Part shown: positions 49,132-58,602 of the stretch, piece after piece
Layout: the number at the start of each line of letters is the position of its first letter
Numbering within the stretch: the stretch's first letter is position 1
Assembly: GCF_003367175.1 (NCBI RefSeq)
Contig: NZ_QRGA01000003.1
Span: forward strand, 186,681-250,680
Source: Trinickia dinghuensis
GTDB taxonomy: Bacteria > Pseudomonadota > Gammaproteobacteria > Burkholderiales > Burkholderiaceae
Reading direction: 5' to 3'
Length of the DNA: 64,000 nucleotides
The notes under the pieces: generated by a model
Told to the model about the DNA's origin: nothing
Databases searched by the model: none
Seen by the model: the letters and a program-made list of their open reading frames with translations, nothing else
Made by a program: the position numbers and the translations under genes

Positions 49132-49968
49132 ATGTTGAACGACCCGTTGGACGGCTTGGATGAGCGCGGCGTCATCGAGCAAAAAGTACGCCGGCATCGT
49201 GACGGCGCGATGGAGGCGACCGTCGACCAGGTCGGCCAGGAATGGCCCGTGGCGCTCGTTTTCAACGGTATTTCGCATGCCGTCATGATGTGCACGCCGC
49301 GCGAGTTGGAGGCATTCGCCGTCGGTTTCGCGATTTCGGAAGGGATCGTCGAGCGCGGCAGCGACATTCGTGACATCGAGGTCGCGTTTCACCGCGACGG
49401 CGTGGCGATGCCCTATGCGCAAGTCGAATTGACGATCGTGCAACAGGCCTTCGTCGCGCTCAAGGACCGGCGGCGTGCGCTCGCGGGCCGCACGGGCTGC
49501 GGCGTCTGCGGCATCGAGAGCATCGATTTGCTCGATTTGGCGCCGGAGCAAGTACCCAATACGGGGTTCTTGGAGCGGCTCTCGCCCGACGCCATTGCGC
49601 GAGCCGCGCATGAGCTGCCGTCGCACCAGTCGCTCACGCGCATGACGGGCGGCCTGCATGCCGCCGCGTGGTGCGATGCCGAGGGTGCGATTTCACTGGC
49701 ATTCGAGGATGTCGGCCGGCACAACGCACTCGACAAACTGATCGGCCGCCTCGTGCTCGATCGCGTCGATGCGACGAACGGCTTCGTCTTTCTGTCGAGC
49801 CGCGCGAGCTATGAACTCGTGCGCAAGGCCGCCCGCGTCGGCATTCCGATGGTGGCGACGATCTCGGCGCCCTCCTCGCTCGCCATCGCGATCGCGCGGC
49901 AGGCCGGGATTCGGCTCGTCAGCTTTTGCCGGGAGACGAGCTACGTCGAGTACGGCGGCGGCGCTTGA
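49132..49968 (+). CDS. fdhD: Formate dehydrogenase accessory sulfurtransferase
   Basis: 278 aa from ATG 49132, with GAGGAG upstream; the ORF track's GTG 49111 is less likely. The active CGxCG-type loop is TGCGVCGIES. EDVGRHNALDKLIG and SSRASYELVRKAA are the other conserved blocks. FdhD carries sulfur from IscS to the molybdenum cofactor of formate dehydrogenase. Confidence 0.93.
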   Translation: MLNDPLDGLDERGVIEQKVRRHRDGAMEATVDQVGQEWPVALVFNGISHAVMMCTPRELEAFAVGFAISEGIVERGSDIRDIEVAFHRDGVAMPYAQVELTIVQQAFVALKDRRRALAGRTGCGVCGIESIDLLDLAPEQVPNTGFLERLSPDAIARAAHELPSHQSLTRMTGGLHAAAWCDAEGAISLAFEDVGRHNALDKLIGRLVLDRVDATNGFVFLSSRASYELVRKAARVGIPMVATISAPSSLAIAIARQAGIRLVSFCRETSYVEYGGGA

Positions 49969-49992
49969 AGCGCCGCCGTCACGGCCGGCGCT

Positions 49993-50760
49993 TCAACCGA
50001 ACTGCCGGAAATCCGGCTTGCGTTTCTGGAAGAACGCCATCATCGCTTCGCGCGCCTCGGGGGCGAGCAGCATCTTGCCGAAGTGCACGATTTCCTCCTT
50101 CATGCGATCGGCGATTTCCTGCCCATTGGCGCGCTTCATCAGCGCCTTCGTCACGCGCAGCGACGCCGCCGGGAGCGCGGTGAGCTTGAGCGCCTGCGCG
50201 TAGGCGAACGCATCGACTTCGCCTGCCGGCAGCAGCCGATTGACGATGCCCATCCGATGCGCCTCCTGTGCGTCGAAGGCTTCGCCGAGCAGGAGCTTTT
50301 CGGCTGCCAGCGGGTAGCCCGCGATGCGCGGCAGCAGCAAGCTCGACGCCGCCTCGGGGCACAGCCCCAACTGCGAGAACGGCAGCGAGAAGGTGGCGGA
50401 CTCGGCCGCATAGACCAGATCGCAGTGCAGCAGCAACGTCGTGCCGATGCCGACGGCCACGCCGACGACCGACGCCACGATCGGCTTCTCCGCACGGCTG
50501 ATGCGCCGCAGGAACTGCAGCACGGGCGCGTCCTCGCCGCTCGGCGGCGATTTCATGAAGTCCTCTAGATCGTTGCCCGCGCTGAACACCTGCGCGCCGC
50601 CGCGAATCAGGATCGCGCGCACCGCCGCGTCTTCTTGCGCATCGGCCAGCGCGTCGGCCATCGTCTGATACATCGCCGCCGTGATCGCGTTTTTCTTCTC
50701 GGGCCGGTTCAACGCGATCGTCATCACGCCTTCGGCACTGCGCTCAACCACAATGTCCAT
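49993..50760 (-). CDS. Enoyl-CoA hydratase/isomerase family protein
   Basis: 255 aa from ATG 50760 (MDIVVERSAEGVMTIALNR). Oxyanion-hole region FSAGNDLEDF and VVGVAVGIGTTLLLHCD are crotonase-typical. Where hydratases have PE and GG in the active-site loop this has LPFSQLGLCPEAASSLLL, closer to delta3-delta2-enoyl-CoA isomerases. So it may handle unsaturated acyl-CoAs. It is the last gene of the fatty-acid operon. Confidence 0.88.
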   Translation of the reverse strand: MDIVVERSAEGVMTIALNRPEKKNAITAAMYQTMADALADAQEDAAVRAILIRGGAQVFSAGNDLEDFMKSPPSGEDAPVLQFLRRISRAEKPIVASVVGVAVGIGTTLLLHCDLVYAAESATFSLPFSQLGLCPEAASSLLLPRIAGYPLAAEKLLLGEAFDAQEAHRMGIVNRLLPAGEVDAFAYAQALKLTALPAASLRVTKALMKRANGQEIADRMKEEIVHFGKMLLAPEAREAMMAFFQKRKPDFRQFG

Positions 50761-50846
50761 CGTCTCTCTCCCAAAGGAAAACGGTTCGCGGCCTCGAAGG
50801 ATCGCTCCGAGGCGCACGAACCGTCATTGCCGGCTCACGGCGGCAA

Positions 50847-52046
50847 TTACAGCCGTTCGATGATGCCTGCCGCGCCCATGCCGGTGCCGACGCACATCGT
50901 CACCATGCCGTACTTCAGGTTGCGGCGGCGCAGGCCGTGCACGACGGTCGCCGCACGAATCGCGCCGGTCGCGCCCAGCGGGTGGCCCAGCGCGATCGCG
51001 CCGCCGAGCGGATTGACCTTGGCCGGATCGAGGCCCAACTCGCGCATCACGGCCAGCGATTGCGCCGCGAACGCTTCGTTCAATTCGATCCAATCGAGGT
51101 CGTCCTGCGTCAGGCCCGCGGCCTTCAGCGCGGCCGGAATCGCTTCCTTCGGGCCGATGCCCATCACTTCGGGCGGCACGCCGCGCACGGCGAAGCTCAC
51201 GAAGCGTGCGAGCGGCGTCAGGTTGAACTGCTTCAGGATTTTCTCGGAAACGACGATCAGCGCGCCGGCGCCGTCCGACGTCTGCGAACTGTTGCCGGCC
51301 GTGACGGAGCCCTTGTTCGCGAACACGGCGCGCAGCTTGGCCAGGCCCTCGACGGTCGTGTCCGGACGCGGGCCTTCGTCGAGCGCGATCTCGCGCGTCT
51401 TCGTCTTCACCTCGCCCGTGGCGAGATCGGGCACGCGTTCGACTATCGTGTACGGCGCGATCTCGTCCTTGAACTCGCCCGATTGCTGGCCGGCGATCGC
51501 CTTCTGGTGCGATTCGAGCGCGAAGCGGTCCTGATCCTCGCGGCTCACCTTCCAGCGCTCGGCCACGCGCTCGGCCGTCAGGCCCATGCCGTAGGCGATG
51601 CCGAAGTTCTCGTCGCTATCGAAGATGTGCGGCGACATCGACGGCGTGTTGCCCATCATCGGCACCATGCTCATCGATTCGCAGCCGCCCGCGATCATCG
51701 CATCGGCCTCGCCGACGCGAATGCGGTCGGCCGCCATCGCGAGCGCCGTAACGCCGGACGCGCAGAAGCGGTTGACCGTGACGCCGCCGACCGATTGCGG
51801 CAAGCCCGCGAGCAGCGCGCCGATCCGCGCGACGTTCAGGCCCTGCTCGGCCTCGGGGATCGCGCAGCCGACGATCGCGTCTTCGATGACCTTCGTATCG
51901 AGGCCGGGCACCTGCGCCACGGCCGACTTGATCGCGTGCACGAGCAGCTCGTCCGGGCGCGTGCTCTTGAATACGCCGCGCGGCGCCTTGCCGATCGGCG
52001 TGCGGCTCGCGGCGACGATGTATGCGTCTTGCAATTGTTTGCTCAT
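50847..52046 (-). CDS. Acetyl-CoA C-acyltransferase (3-ketoacyl-CoA thiolase)
   Basis: 399 aa from ATG 52046 (MSKQLQDAYIVAASRTPIG). The acylated Cys is in NRFCASGVTALAMA, the His in ALGHPLGATGA, and the second Cys in VTMCVGTGMGAAGI. It completes each beta-oxidation cycle and is probably the FadA partner of the upstream 812-aa enzyme, whose stop lies 34 bases before. Confidence 0.93.
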   Translation of the reverse strand: MSKQLQDAYIVAASRTPIGKAPRGVFKSTRPDELLVHAIKSAVAQVPGLDTKVIEDAIVGCAIPEAEQGLNVARIGALLAGLPQSVGGVTVNRFCASGVTALAMAADRIRVGEADAMIAGGCESMSMVPMMGNTPSMSPHIFDSDENFGIAYGMGLTAERVAERWKVSREDQDRFALESHQKAIAGQQSGEFKDEIAPYTIVERVPDLATGEVKTKTREIALDEGPRPDTTVEGLAKLRAVFANKGSVTAGNSSQTSDGAGALIVVSEKILKQFNLTPLARFVSFAVRGVPPEVMGIGPKEAIPAALKAAGLTQDDLDWIELNEAFAAQSLAVMRELGLDPAKVNPLGGAIALGHPLGATGAIRAATVVHGLRRRNLKYGMVTMCVGTGMGAAGIIERL

Positions 52047-52080
52047 TTGCAACTCCTGAATGCTATATGCGTTCGCCGTC

Positions 52081-54519
52081 TTAGTTGCGCACCGGCTTGC
52101 CGGTCTGCAGCATGCCCATGATTCGCTCTTGCGTCTTTTGCGTGCCGAGCAGATCGACGAATGCGCGGCGCTCGAGCGCGAGCAGCCATTCTTCGTCGAC
52201 GAGACTGCCCGCTTCGACGTCGCCGCCGCAAACGGCTTCGGCAATGCGCGAGGCGATCAAGAAATCGTGCGCGCTGATGAAGTTGCCGTCGCGCATGTTC
52301 ACGAGCTGCGCCTTGATCGTCGAAATCGCCGAGCGGCCCGCCACCGGAACTTGCTTCACCGGCAGCGGCGGACGATAGCCCGCGGCGGCCAATGCTCGCG
52401 CTTCCTTCTTCGCCGTGTCGAGCAGCTCGAACACGTTGAAGACGATCGTGTCCGACGGCTTCAGATAGCCCATCGAACGCGCTTCGATCGCCGAGGCCGA
52501 CACCTTCGCCATCGCCGCGTTCTCGAACGACTTCGAGAGAAACTTCAGCAGCTCGCCGTTCGACGCGCCGACTGCGGCGGCTGCGTCGACGGCACGCAGC
52601 GCGGCTTCCTTCAGGCCGCCGCCCGCGGGCACGAGACCAACGCCGACTTCCACGAGGCCGACATAGCTCTCGATGTGCGCGACACGCTTAGCGCTATGGA
52701 GCATCAGCTCGCAGCCGCCGCCGAGCGCGATGCCCGACACCGCGGCCACGACGGGCACGTTCGCGTACTTCACGCGCAGCATGCCTTGCTGGAATTTCTT
52801 GACGAACGGCTCGATCCCCTTGGCGCCGCCCATCATGAACTGCGGCATCGCCTCCTCGAGATTGGCACCAGCCGAGAACGGACCGCCGGGCGCGCCGAGC
52901 TTGAGCGAGGTCGGCTGCCACACGACGACGCCCTTGTACGACTTCTCAGCGAGCTCGATCGCTTGCGCGAGGCCGTCGAGCACGCCCGGGCCGATCGTGT
53001 TCATCTTCGTCTTGAACGAGACGATGACGACGTCGTCTTCGCCCGCTCGGTCATCCACCCACGCGCGAACCGAATCCGTTTCGAACAGCGTCTTGCCGTA
53101 AGCCCGCGGATCGACGCCCGTTTCACCGAGCAGCGGCGCGCGGAACACTTGCTTGCCGTAGACGGGCAGCGTCGAGCGCGGCTCGAACTTGTTCGCGGCC
53201 GGCGAGAACGAGCCTTCGCCCGTATGGACGCCGCCCTGCTCGGCAACCGCGCCTTCGAACACCCACGACGGCAGCGGCGCTTTCGACAGCGCCTTGCCCG
53301 CGGCGACGTCTTCTTGCACCCACTCGGCCACCTGCTTCCAGCCGGCGGCCTGCCAGCCTTCGAACGGGCCTTCGTTCCAGCCGAAGCCCCAGCGGATGGC
53401 CAAATCGACGTCGCGCGCGTTATCGGCGATCGACTCCAAATGCACCGCGATGTAGTGGAAGACGTCGCGGAAAATCGACCAGAGGAATTGCGCCTGCGGG
53501 TGCTCCGATTCGCGCAGCAGCTTCAGGCGCTCGGCCGCCGGACGCTTGAGGATGCGGCCAACGAGCTCATCGGCCTTCGCACCGCCTTCGACATACTCGC
53601 CCGTCTTGGCGTCGAGCACCTTGATGGCCTTGCCGTCCTTCTTGTAGAAGCCGCCACCGGTCTTCTGACCGAGCGCACCCTTCGCGACGAGCGCGGCCAG
53701 AACGGCGGGCGTCTCGTACACGGGGAAGAACGGATCGTCGGCGAGGTTGTCCTGCATCGTCTTGATGACGTGCGCCATCGTATCGAGGCCGACGACGTCC
53801 GCCGTGCGGAACGTGGCCGACTTCGCGCGACCCAGGCGCGAGCCCGTCAGATCGTCCACTTCGTCGAAGCGCAGCCCGAACTTGGCCGCTTCCGTGATGA
53901 CGGCGAGGATCGAGAAAATACCGACGCGGTTCGCGATGAAGTTCGGTGTGTCCTTGGCGCGCACGACGCCCTTGCCGACCACGCTCGTCAGGAACGATTC
54001 GAGATCGTCGAGAATTTGCGGCCGCGTGTGCGTCGTCGGAATCAGCTCGACGAGATGCATGTAGCGCGGCGGGTTGAAGAAGTGCACGCCGCAGAAGCGC
54101 GACTTCAGCTCGTCGGAGAATCCTTCGGACAACTTGGTGATCGACAGGCCCGACGTGTTCGTCGCGAAAATCGCATTCGGCCCGAGATGCGGCGAGACCT
54201 TCTTGTACAGGTCGTGCTTCCAGTCCATCCGTTCGGCGATCGCCTCGATGACGAGATCGCACTCGCCGAGCTTGGCGATGTCGTCTTCGTAGTTCGCCGG
54301 CTCGATGTAGCGGGCGTCGTCCTTATTGCCGAACGGCGCGGGCGACAGCTTCTTGAGGTTCTCGATCGCCTTCAAAGCGATCGCGTTCTTCGGGCCTTCC
54401 TTGGCCGGAAGGTCGAACAGCAGCACCGGCACCTTGGCGTTGATCAGGTGCGCGGCGATCTGCGCGCCCATCACGCCGGCGCCGAGCACGGCCACCTTGC
54501 GAATGATCAGATTGCTCAC
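52081..54519 (-). CDS. 3-hydroxyacyl-CoA dehydrogenase / enoyl-CoA hydratase fusion, FadN type
   Basis: 812 aa. The NAD-binding GAGVMGAQIAAHL is at residues about 14-26, then IEAIAERMDWKHDLYKK and HFFNPPRYMHLVELIP with the catalytic His. The second half is crotonase-like: VAAVSGIALGGGCELMLHS and LVEVGVGLVPAGGGLKEAAL. Dehydrogenase first and hydratase second, the FadN order, opposite to FadB. It is downstream of the acyl-CoA dehydrogenase gene. Confidence 0.92.
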   Translation of the reverse strand: MSNLIIRKVAVLGAGVMGAQIAAHLINAKVPVLLFDLPAKEGPKNAIALKAIENLKKLSPAPFGNKDDARYIEPANYEDDIAKLGECDLVIEAIAERMDWKHDLYKKVSPHLGPNAIFATNTSGLSITKLSEGFSDELKSRFCGVHFFNPPRYMHLVELIPTTHTRPQILDDLESFLTSVVGKGVVRAKDTPNFIANRVGIFSILAVITEAAKFGLRFDEVDDLTGSRLGRAKSATFRTADVVGLDTMAHVIKTMQDNLADDPFFPVYETPAVLAALVAKGALGQKTGGGFYKKDGKAIKVLDAKTGEYVEGGAKADELVGRILKRPAAERLKLLRESEHPQAQFLWSIFRDVFHYIAVHLESIADNARDVDLAIRWGFGWNEGPFEGWQAAGWKQVAEWVQEDVAAGKALSKAPLPSWVFEGAVAEQGGVHTGEGSFSPAANKFEPRSTLPVYGKQVFRAPLLGETGVDPRAYGKTLFETDSVRAWVDDRAGEDDVVIVSFKTKMNTIGPGVLDGLAQAIELAEKSYKGVVVWQPTSLKLGAPGGPFSAGANLEEAMPQFMMGGAKGIEPFVKKFQQGMLRVKYANVPVVAAVSGIALGGGCELMLHSAKRVAHIESYVGLVEVGVGLVPAGGGLKEAALRAVDAAAAVGASNGELLKFLSKSFENAAMAKVSASAIEARSMGYLKPSDTIVFNVFELLDTAKKEARALAAAGYRPPLPVKQVPVAGRSAISTIKAQLVNMRDGNFISAHDFLIASRIAEAVCGGDVEAGSLVDEEWLLALERRAFVDLLGTQKTQERIMGMLQTGKPVRN

Positions 54520-54666
54520 GTCTTTCCTCCGTCGGAGTCATGCGTTTTCGCTGGCTCGATAGCTGCGCGTCGCGCACGGCGCATGCAGCTTCGTCATCGA
54601 GATGCGGTAAATCGGGTTGATCACGGCACGCCGTCTCGTGCGTGCCGCGCGGCTTGGGCGTGTCGC

Positions 54667-56454
54667 TTAGAACAGCGCCTCGTCGACTTCCATCAGCGTC
54701 TTCGAGCCCGCGCGCGCCTCGCGGATGGTCTTGGCCGTTTCGGGCAAGAGCTTGGCGAAGTAGAAACGCGCCGTGGCGAGCTTGGACTTGTAGAACGGAT
54801 CGCCCGACGCTTGCTTGTCCAGCGCGATCCGTGCCATGCGCGCCCAGAAGTACGAGAAGACCAGATGGCCGACCGTGCGCAGATACGGCACGGCCGCGGC
54901 GCCCACTTCGTCCTGGTTCTGCATCGCCTTCATGCCGATTTCCATCGTGAGCTTGCTCACCTTGTCGCCGATATCGGCGAGCGGGTTGATGAACTCTTGC
55001 ATTTCGGGCTTCACGCCTTCGGCTTCGACGAAATCCGTCACGAGCTTGCCGAACTTGCGCAGCTTCGCGCCCATGTCGCCGAGCACCTTGCGGCCCAGCA
55101 GATCGAGCGATTGCACGGCGTTCGTGCCTTCGTAGATCATGTTGATGCGGGCATCGCGCACGTATTGCTCCATGCCCCATTCCTTGATGAAGCCGTGGCC
55201 GCCGAAGACTTGCATCGCGTGGTTCGTGCACTCGAACGCGTTGTCCGAGAGGAACGCCTTCAGAATCGGCGTCAGCAGCGCGACGAGATCGGCCGCTTCC
55301 TTGCGCTCGGCTTCGTCTTGCGCCGAGAGTTCCTTGTCGATCTGCAGGGCCGACCAGTACGAGAACGCGCGCGCACCTTCCGCGTAGGCCTTCTGCGTGA
55401 GCAGCATGCGGCGCACGTCCGGGTGGACGATGATCGGATCGGCAGCCTTCTCCGGTGCCTTCGGACCCGTCAGCGAACGCATCTGCAGACGTTCCTTCGC
55501 GTAGACGAGCGAGTTCTGGTAGGCGACTTCCGTGAGGCCGAGGCTTTGCATGCCGACGCCGAGACGCGCCGCGTTCATCATCACGAACATCGCTTGCAGG
55601 CCGCGGTTCGCCTCGCCGACGAGCCAACCCTTGGCGTTGTCGAGATTCATCACGCAGGTGGAGTTCGCGTGGATGCCCATCTTGTGCTCGATCGAGCCGC
55701 ACTTGATGCCGTTGCGCTCGCCCGGCTCGCCCGCTTCGTTGGGCACGAACTTCGGCACGATGAACAGCGAGATGCCCTTCGTTCCCGGCGGCGCATCGGG
55801 CAGACGCGCGAGTACCAGGTGGACGATGTTCTCGGCAAGATCGTGTTCGCCGCTCGAAATGAAGATCTTCGTGCCCGTGATCAGATACGAGCCGTCGCCG
55901 TTCGACTCGGCCTTCGTGCGCAGGATGCCGAGATCGGTGCCGCAGTGCGGCTCGGTCAGACACATCGTGCCCGTCCACTCGCCGGCCACGAGCTTGGGCA
56001 GATAGACCTTCTGCTGCTCGGCCGTGCCGTGCGCATGCAGGCACTCGTAGGCGCCGTGCGAGAGGCCCGGATACATCGTCCATGCCTGGTTGGACGAATT
56101 GAGCATTTCGTAGAGCGCGTTGTTCACGAATGCGGGCAGGCCTTGGCCGCCGTATTCGGGATCGCAGCCGAGCGCGGGCCAGCCCGCGTCGATGTACTGG
56201 CGATACGCCTCCTTGAAACCCTTCGGAGTCGTGACCACGCCGTCGCCCGCATAGGTGCAGCCTTCCTCGTCGCCGCTTTGGTTCAGCGGGAACAGGACTT
56301 CAGCGCAGAACTTGCCGGCTTCTTCGAGCACTTGGTTGATCGTATCGGCATCGAGATCGGCGTGCTTGGGCATGCCCTTGACTTCGTTTTCGACGTTCAG
56401 CAGTTCGTGCAGCACGAATTGCATGTCGCGCAGCGGCGCGGCGTACTGACCCAT
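54667..56454 (-). CDS. Acyl-CoA dehydrogenase (~600 aa class)
   Basis: 595 aa from ATG 56454 (MGQYAAPLRDMQFVLHELL), with TGGAGGAAG upstream. The FAD-binding block is CLTEPHCGTDLGILRTKAE, and the catalytic Glu is in MIYEGTNAVQSLDLLGRK. The extra C-terminal region of about 120 residues places it with the longer FadE-like/DmdC-like dehydrogenases. It performs the first step of beta-oxidation and hands electrons to ETF. It follows the TetR gene by 69 bases and begins the catabolic part of the operon. Confidence 0.93.
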   Translation of the reverse strand: MGQYAAPLRDMQFVLHELLNVENEVKGMPKHADLDADTINQVLEEAGKFCAEVLFPLNQSGDEEGCTYAGDGVVTTPKGFKEAYRQYIDAGWPALGCDPEYGGQGLPAFVNNALYEMLNSSNQAWTMYPGLSHGAYECLHAHGTAEQQKVYLPKLVAGEWTGTMCLTEPHCGTDLGILRTKAESNGDGSYLITGTKIFISSGEHDLAENIVHLVLARLPDAPPGTKGISLFIVPKFVPNEAGEPGERNGIKCGSIEHKMGIHANSTCVMNLDNAKGWLVGEANRGLQAMFVMMNAARLGVGMQSLGLTEVAYQNSLVYAKERLQMRSLTGPKAPEKAADPIIVHPDVRRMLLTQKAYAEGARAFSYWSALQIDKELSAQDEAERKEAADLVALLTPILKAFLSDNAFECTNHAMQVFGGHGFIKEWGMEQYVRDARINMIYEGTNAVQSLDLLGRKVLGDMGAKLRKFGKLVTDFVEAEGVKPEMQEFINPLADIGDKVSKLTMEIGMKAMQNQDEVGAAAVPYLRTVGHLVFSYFWARMARIALDKQASGDPFYKSKLATARFYFAKLLPETAKTIREARAGSKTLMEVDEALF

Positions 56455-56523
56455 GACTTCCTCCAAAGGTTTGCAGCTGTAGAGTTAAAGCCGTCTAGGC
56501 AGTCGGTACGCCGGGTAGGCGTC

Positions 56524-57165
56524 CTACTGGCTATGGCTTCGGCTCTGATACGAAACAATCGTTTTTTCCAGCGCGGCCCACGTGAGACGCTCGGCATCGG
56601 GCAGATGCAGGAAGCGCGCGTCGTGATGCAGACCGAGCGTGAAGCTATACAGTTCGAAGAGCATCAGGTTCGGATCCGTATCCGAGCGCAGATGGCCTTC
56701 TTCGACGGCTTGCGAAATGGCCCGCAGCAACGCCGCCCGCCAGGTCGAGACGCTCAGCACGAGCTGCTCGCGCACGGGGTTGTCTCCGCGGTCGTCGTAT
56801 TCGACGGCGCCGCTGATGTAGATGCACCCCGTCATCACTTCCTGGATCCGCCTTTCCATCCAGCGGCCCAGCATCGCGCGCAATCTCGGCAAGCCGCGCG
56901 GCTCGCCCAGGCTCGGAAAAAACACCTCCTCCTCGAAACGACGGTGGTATTCGCGCACGACTTCGACCTGCAAGTCCTCGCGCGACCCGAAGTGCGCAAA
57001 GACTCCGCTTTTGCTCATCTGCATGCGCTCGGCCAGCAGGCCGATCGTCAAACCCTCGAGCCCGTCACGGCTCGCCAGATCGAGCGCCGCATCGAGAATC
57101 GCTGCGCGCGTTTGTTCACCTTTTCGCATGGCCTCTCTATACCGTTCTCTTGGCTGTGCAATCAT
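56524..57165 (-). CDS. TetR-family transcriptional regulator
   Basis: 213 aa from ATG 57165 (MIAQPRERYREAMRKGEQT) or 201 aa from ATG 57129, whose AGAGAGG is very close to the start. The N-terminal helix-turn-helix is IGLLAERMQMSKSGVFAHFGS, residues about 40-60. It is first in an operon with four beta-oxidation genes, so it is probably their repressor, responding to an acyl-CoA or fatty acid. An imperfect palindrome overlaps its start region. Confidence 0.87.
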   Translation of the reverse strand: MIAQPRERYREAMRKGEQTRAAILDAALDLASRDGLEGLTIGLLAERMQMSKSGVFAHFGSREDLQVEVVREYHRRFEEEVFFPSLGEPRGLPRLRAMLGRWMERRIQEVMTGCIYISGAVEYDDRGDNPVREQLVLSVSTWRAALLRAISQAVEEGHLRSDTDPNLMLFELYSFTLGLHHDARFLHLPDAERLTWAALEKTIVSYQSRSHSQ

Positions 57166-57168
57166 AAA

Positions 57169-57186
57169 ATAGAACGGCCGTACTAT
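57169..57186 (-). promoter_or_regulatory. Putative TetR operator in front of the fatty-acid operon
   Basis: ATAGAACGGCCGTACTAT is an 18-base palindrome with mismatches at one symmetric pair only, four bases upstream of the ATG at 57165. It is well placed for autorepression. It also contains TAGTA-like promoter sequence on the minus strand. Confidence 0.55.
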
Positions 57187-57298
57187 TATTGAGCGCGGCC
57201 GCCCCCGAAACAAGGACTTTATTAGAAACCGGAATCTAACCGGGCGGCTAGGGTCGTTGACGCCGATTGCGGGCGGGCGGCGGTGCCTTGCCGGCCGC

Positions 57299-57322
57299 GG
57301 GGTGCGAAGCGTAGCGCACCCC
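57299..57322 (-). terminator. Hairpin at the stop of the PLD gene
   Basis: GGGGTGCG and CGCACCCC pair perfectly around an 8-base loop, right at the stop codon. No U-tract follows, so termination here is tentative. Confidence 0.4.
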
Positions 57323-58602
57323 TAATCGTATCCGCCGACCGTCAGCAGCTTCATCACGGCGCGGTACGCCGCGTACGCCAGCCAGCTGGTCAAACGCTCG
57401 GGCCAGGGCCGCGCCGCGTAGCGAGCGGGGTCGATGGGACGCGCCTCGGCGAACGCCGCGAGGATCGCCTCGCGCAGCCGGCCGATCTCAGCGTGTTCGA
57501 TGAGCACGACGTTTGCCTCATTGTTGAGCACGAGGCTTAGCGCGTCGAGATTCGAGGAGCCGACCGTCGCCCAGTTGGAATCGACGACGGCTACTTTACC
57601 GTGCAGCACCGTTTTCTCGTACTCGGAGATCTTCGCGCCCGCGCCGAGGAATGTCCGGTAAAGATACGGCACAGCGCGATCGAGCGCGAGAAATTCCTTG
57701 CGGCCGATCAGCAGGCGCACGTCCACGCCACGCCGTGCCGCGGCCACCAAGGCGCGGCGCAGCTTGCGGCCGGGCACGAAGTACGGATTGGCCAGCAGGA
57801 TTTCGTGCCGTGCGCGGCCGATAGCCACCAGGTACGCCTTTTCGATCGCGCGCCGATTCACGAAGTTGTCACGGGCGATGAAGGCTACGCTTGGGGCCTT
57901 CAGGGCATGCTCGGACGCATTGGGGGATGAATGCGACGGAGCAGATGCACCCGTGGATGTCGCTTGTGCCCGCAGTTCGCGCGCCCGCGACATCGAAGCC
58001 GCGTAGGGACGGTGGCCGAGTTCGAGACGTCGCCACTGCGTATCGAGCGCGGCGCTGACGCGGGGCACGACCGGCCCCGTCAACTCGACGGCGAAGTCCC
58101 AGCGGGCGCGCGCGAGGCGGCCGCCGGGCGAGGCGAAATCGTCGACGATGTTGATGCCGCCGCAGAACGCGACGTGCTCATCGACGAGCGCGAGCTTGCG
58201 GTGAGTCCGCGACAGACCGAATCGGCCAAGCAAACCGAAGCCGAGCCAGCCGGCGTTGTAGATCCGATGCTCGATGCCGGCTGCGCGCCACTCGTCGAAC
58301 AACGCCAGGCGCGCTGTCCCGAGCCCGTCCGTCATCACGCGCACCCGCACGCCACGCCGTGCCGCGCGTATGAGTGCGTCGGAGACGGGGCGGCCAGCGT
58401 CGTCATCGCAAAAAATATAGGTTTCGAGCACGACGCTTTCCTTCGCCGCGTCGACCTGAGCGATCAATGCGGCGAAGTAGTCGGTCCCGCTGCTGAAGAG
58501 CCGCACGTGGTTGCCGGCCGTGAAGGCCAACCGGGCGGCGCGACGCCTCGAAACGAGCGCGGCCCCGATGCGCGCCAGCCGGCGCGCGGCACGTGTGCTC
58601 AC
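57322..58602 (-). CDS. clsB: Phospholipase D family cardiolipin synthase (ClsB type)
   Basis: 426 aa. Two HKD motifs: THRKLALVDEHVAFCGG (HxK(x)4D) in the first half and LHGKVAVVDSNWATVGSSN in the second. VLETYIFCDDDAGR and ILLANPYFVPGRKLRRAL are also typical. There is no N-terminal membrane pair, so it resembles ClsB rather than ClsA. It makes cardiolipin from phosphatidylglycerol. Its start overlaps the nudB stop by four bases. Confidence 0.88.
   Translation of the reverse strand: MSTRAARRLARIGAALVSRRRAARLAFTAGNHVRLFSSGTDYFAALIAQVDAAKESVVLETYIFCDDDAGRPVSDALIRAARRGVRVRVMTDGLGTARLALFDEWRAAGIEHRIYNAGWLGFGLLGRFGLSRTHRKLALVDEHVAFCGGINIVDDFASPGGRLARARWDFAVELTGPVVPRVSAALDTQWRRLELGHRPYAASMSRARELRAQATSTGASAPSHSSPNASEHALKAPSVAFIARDNFVNRRAIEKAYLVAIGRARHEILLANPYFVPGRKLRRALVAAARRGVDVRLLIGRKEFLALDRAVPYLYRTFLGAGAKISEYEKTVLHGKVAVVDSNWATVGSSNLDALSLVLNNEANVVLIEHAEIGRLREAILAAFAEARPIDPARYAARPWPERLTSWLAYAAYRAVMKLLTVGGYD

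Noticed and set aside
52060-57192. 1710-aa plus-strand ORF
   Set aside because: It lies antisense to a run of clear beta-oxidation genes, is rich in Arg, His, Glu and Asp in the way typical of GC-rich shadow frames, and shows no family motif.
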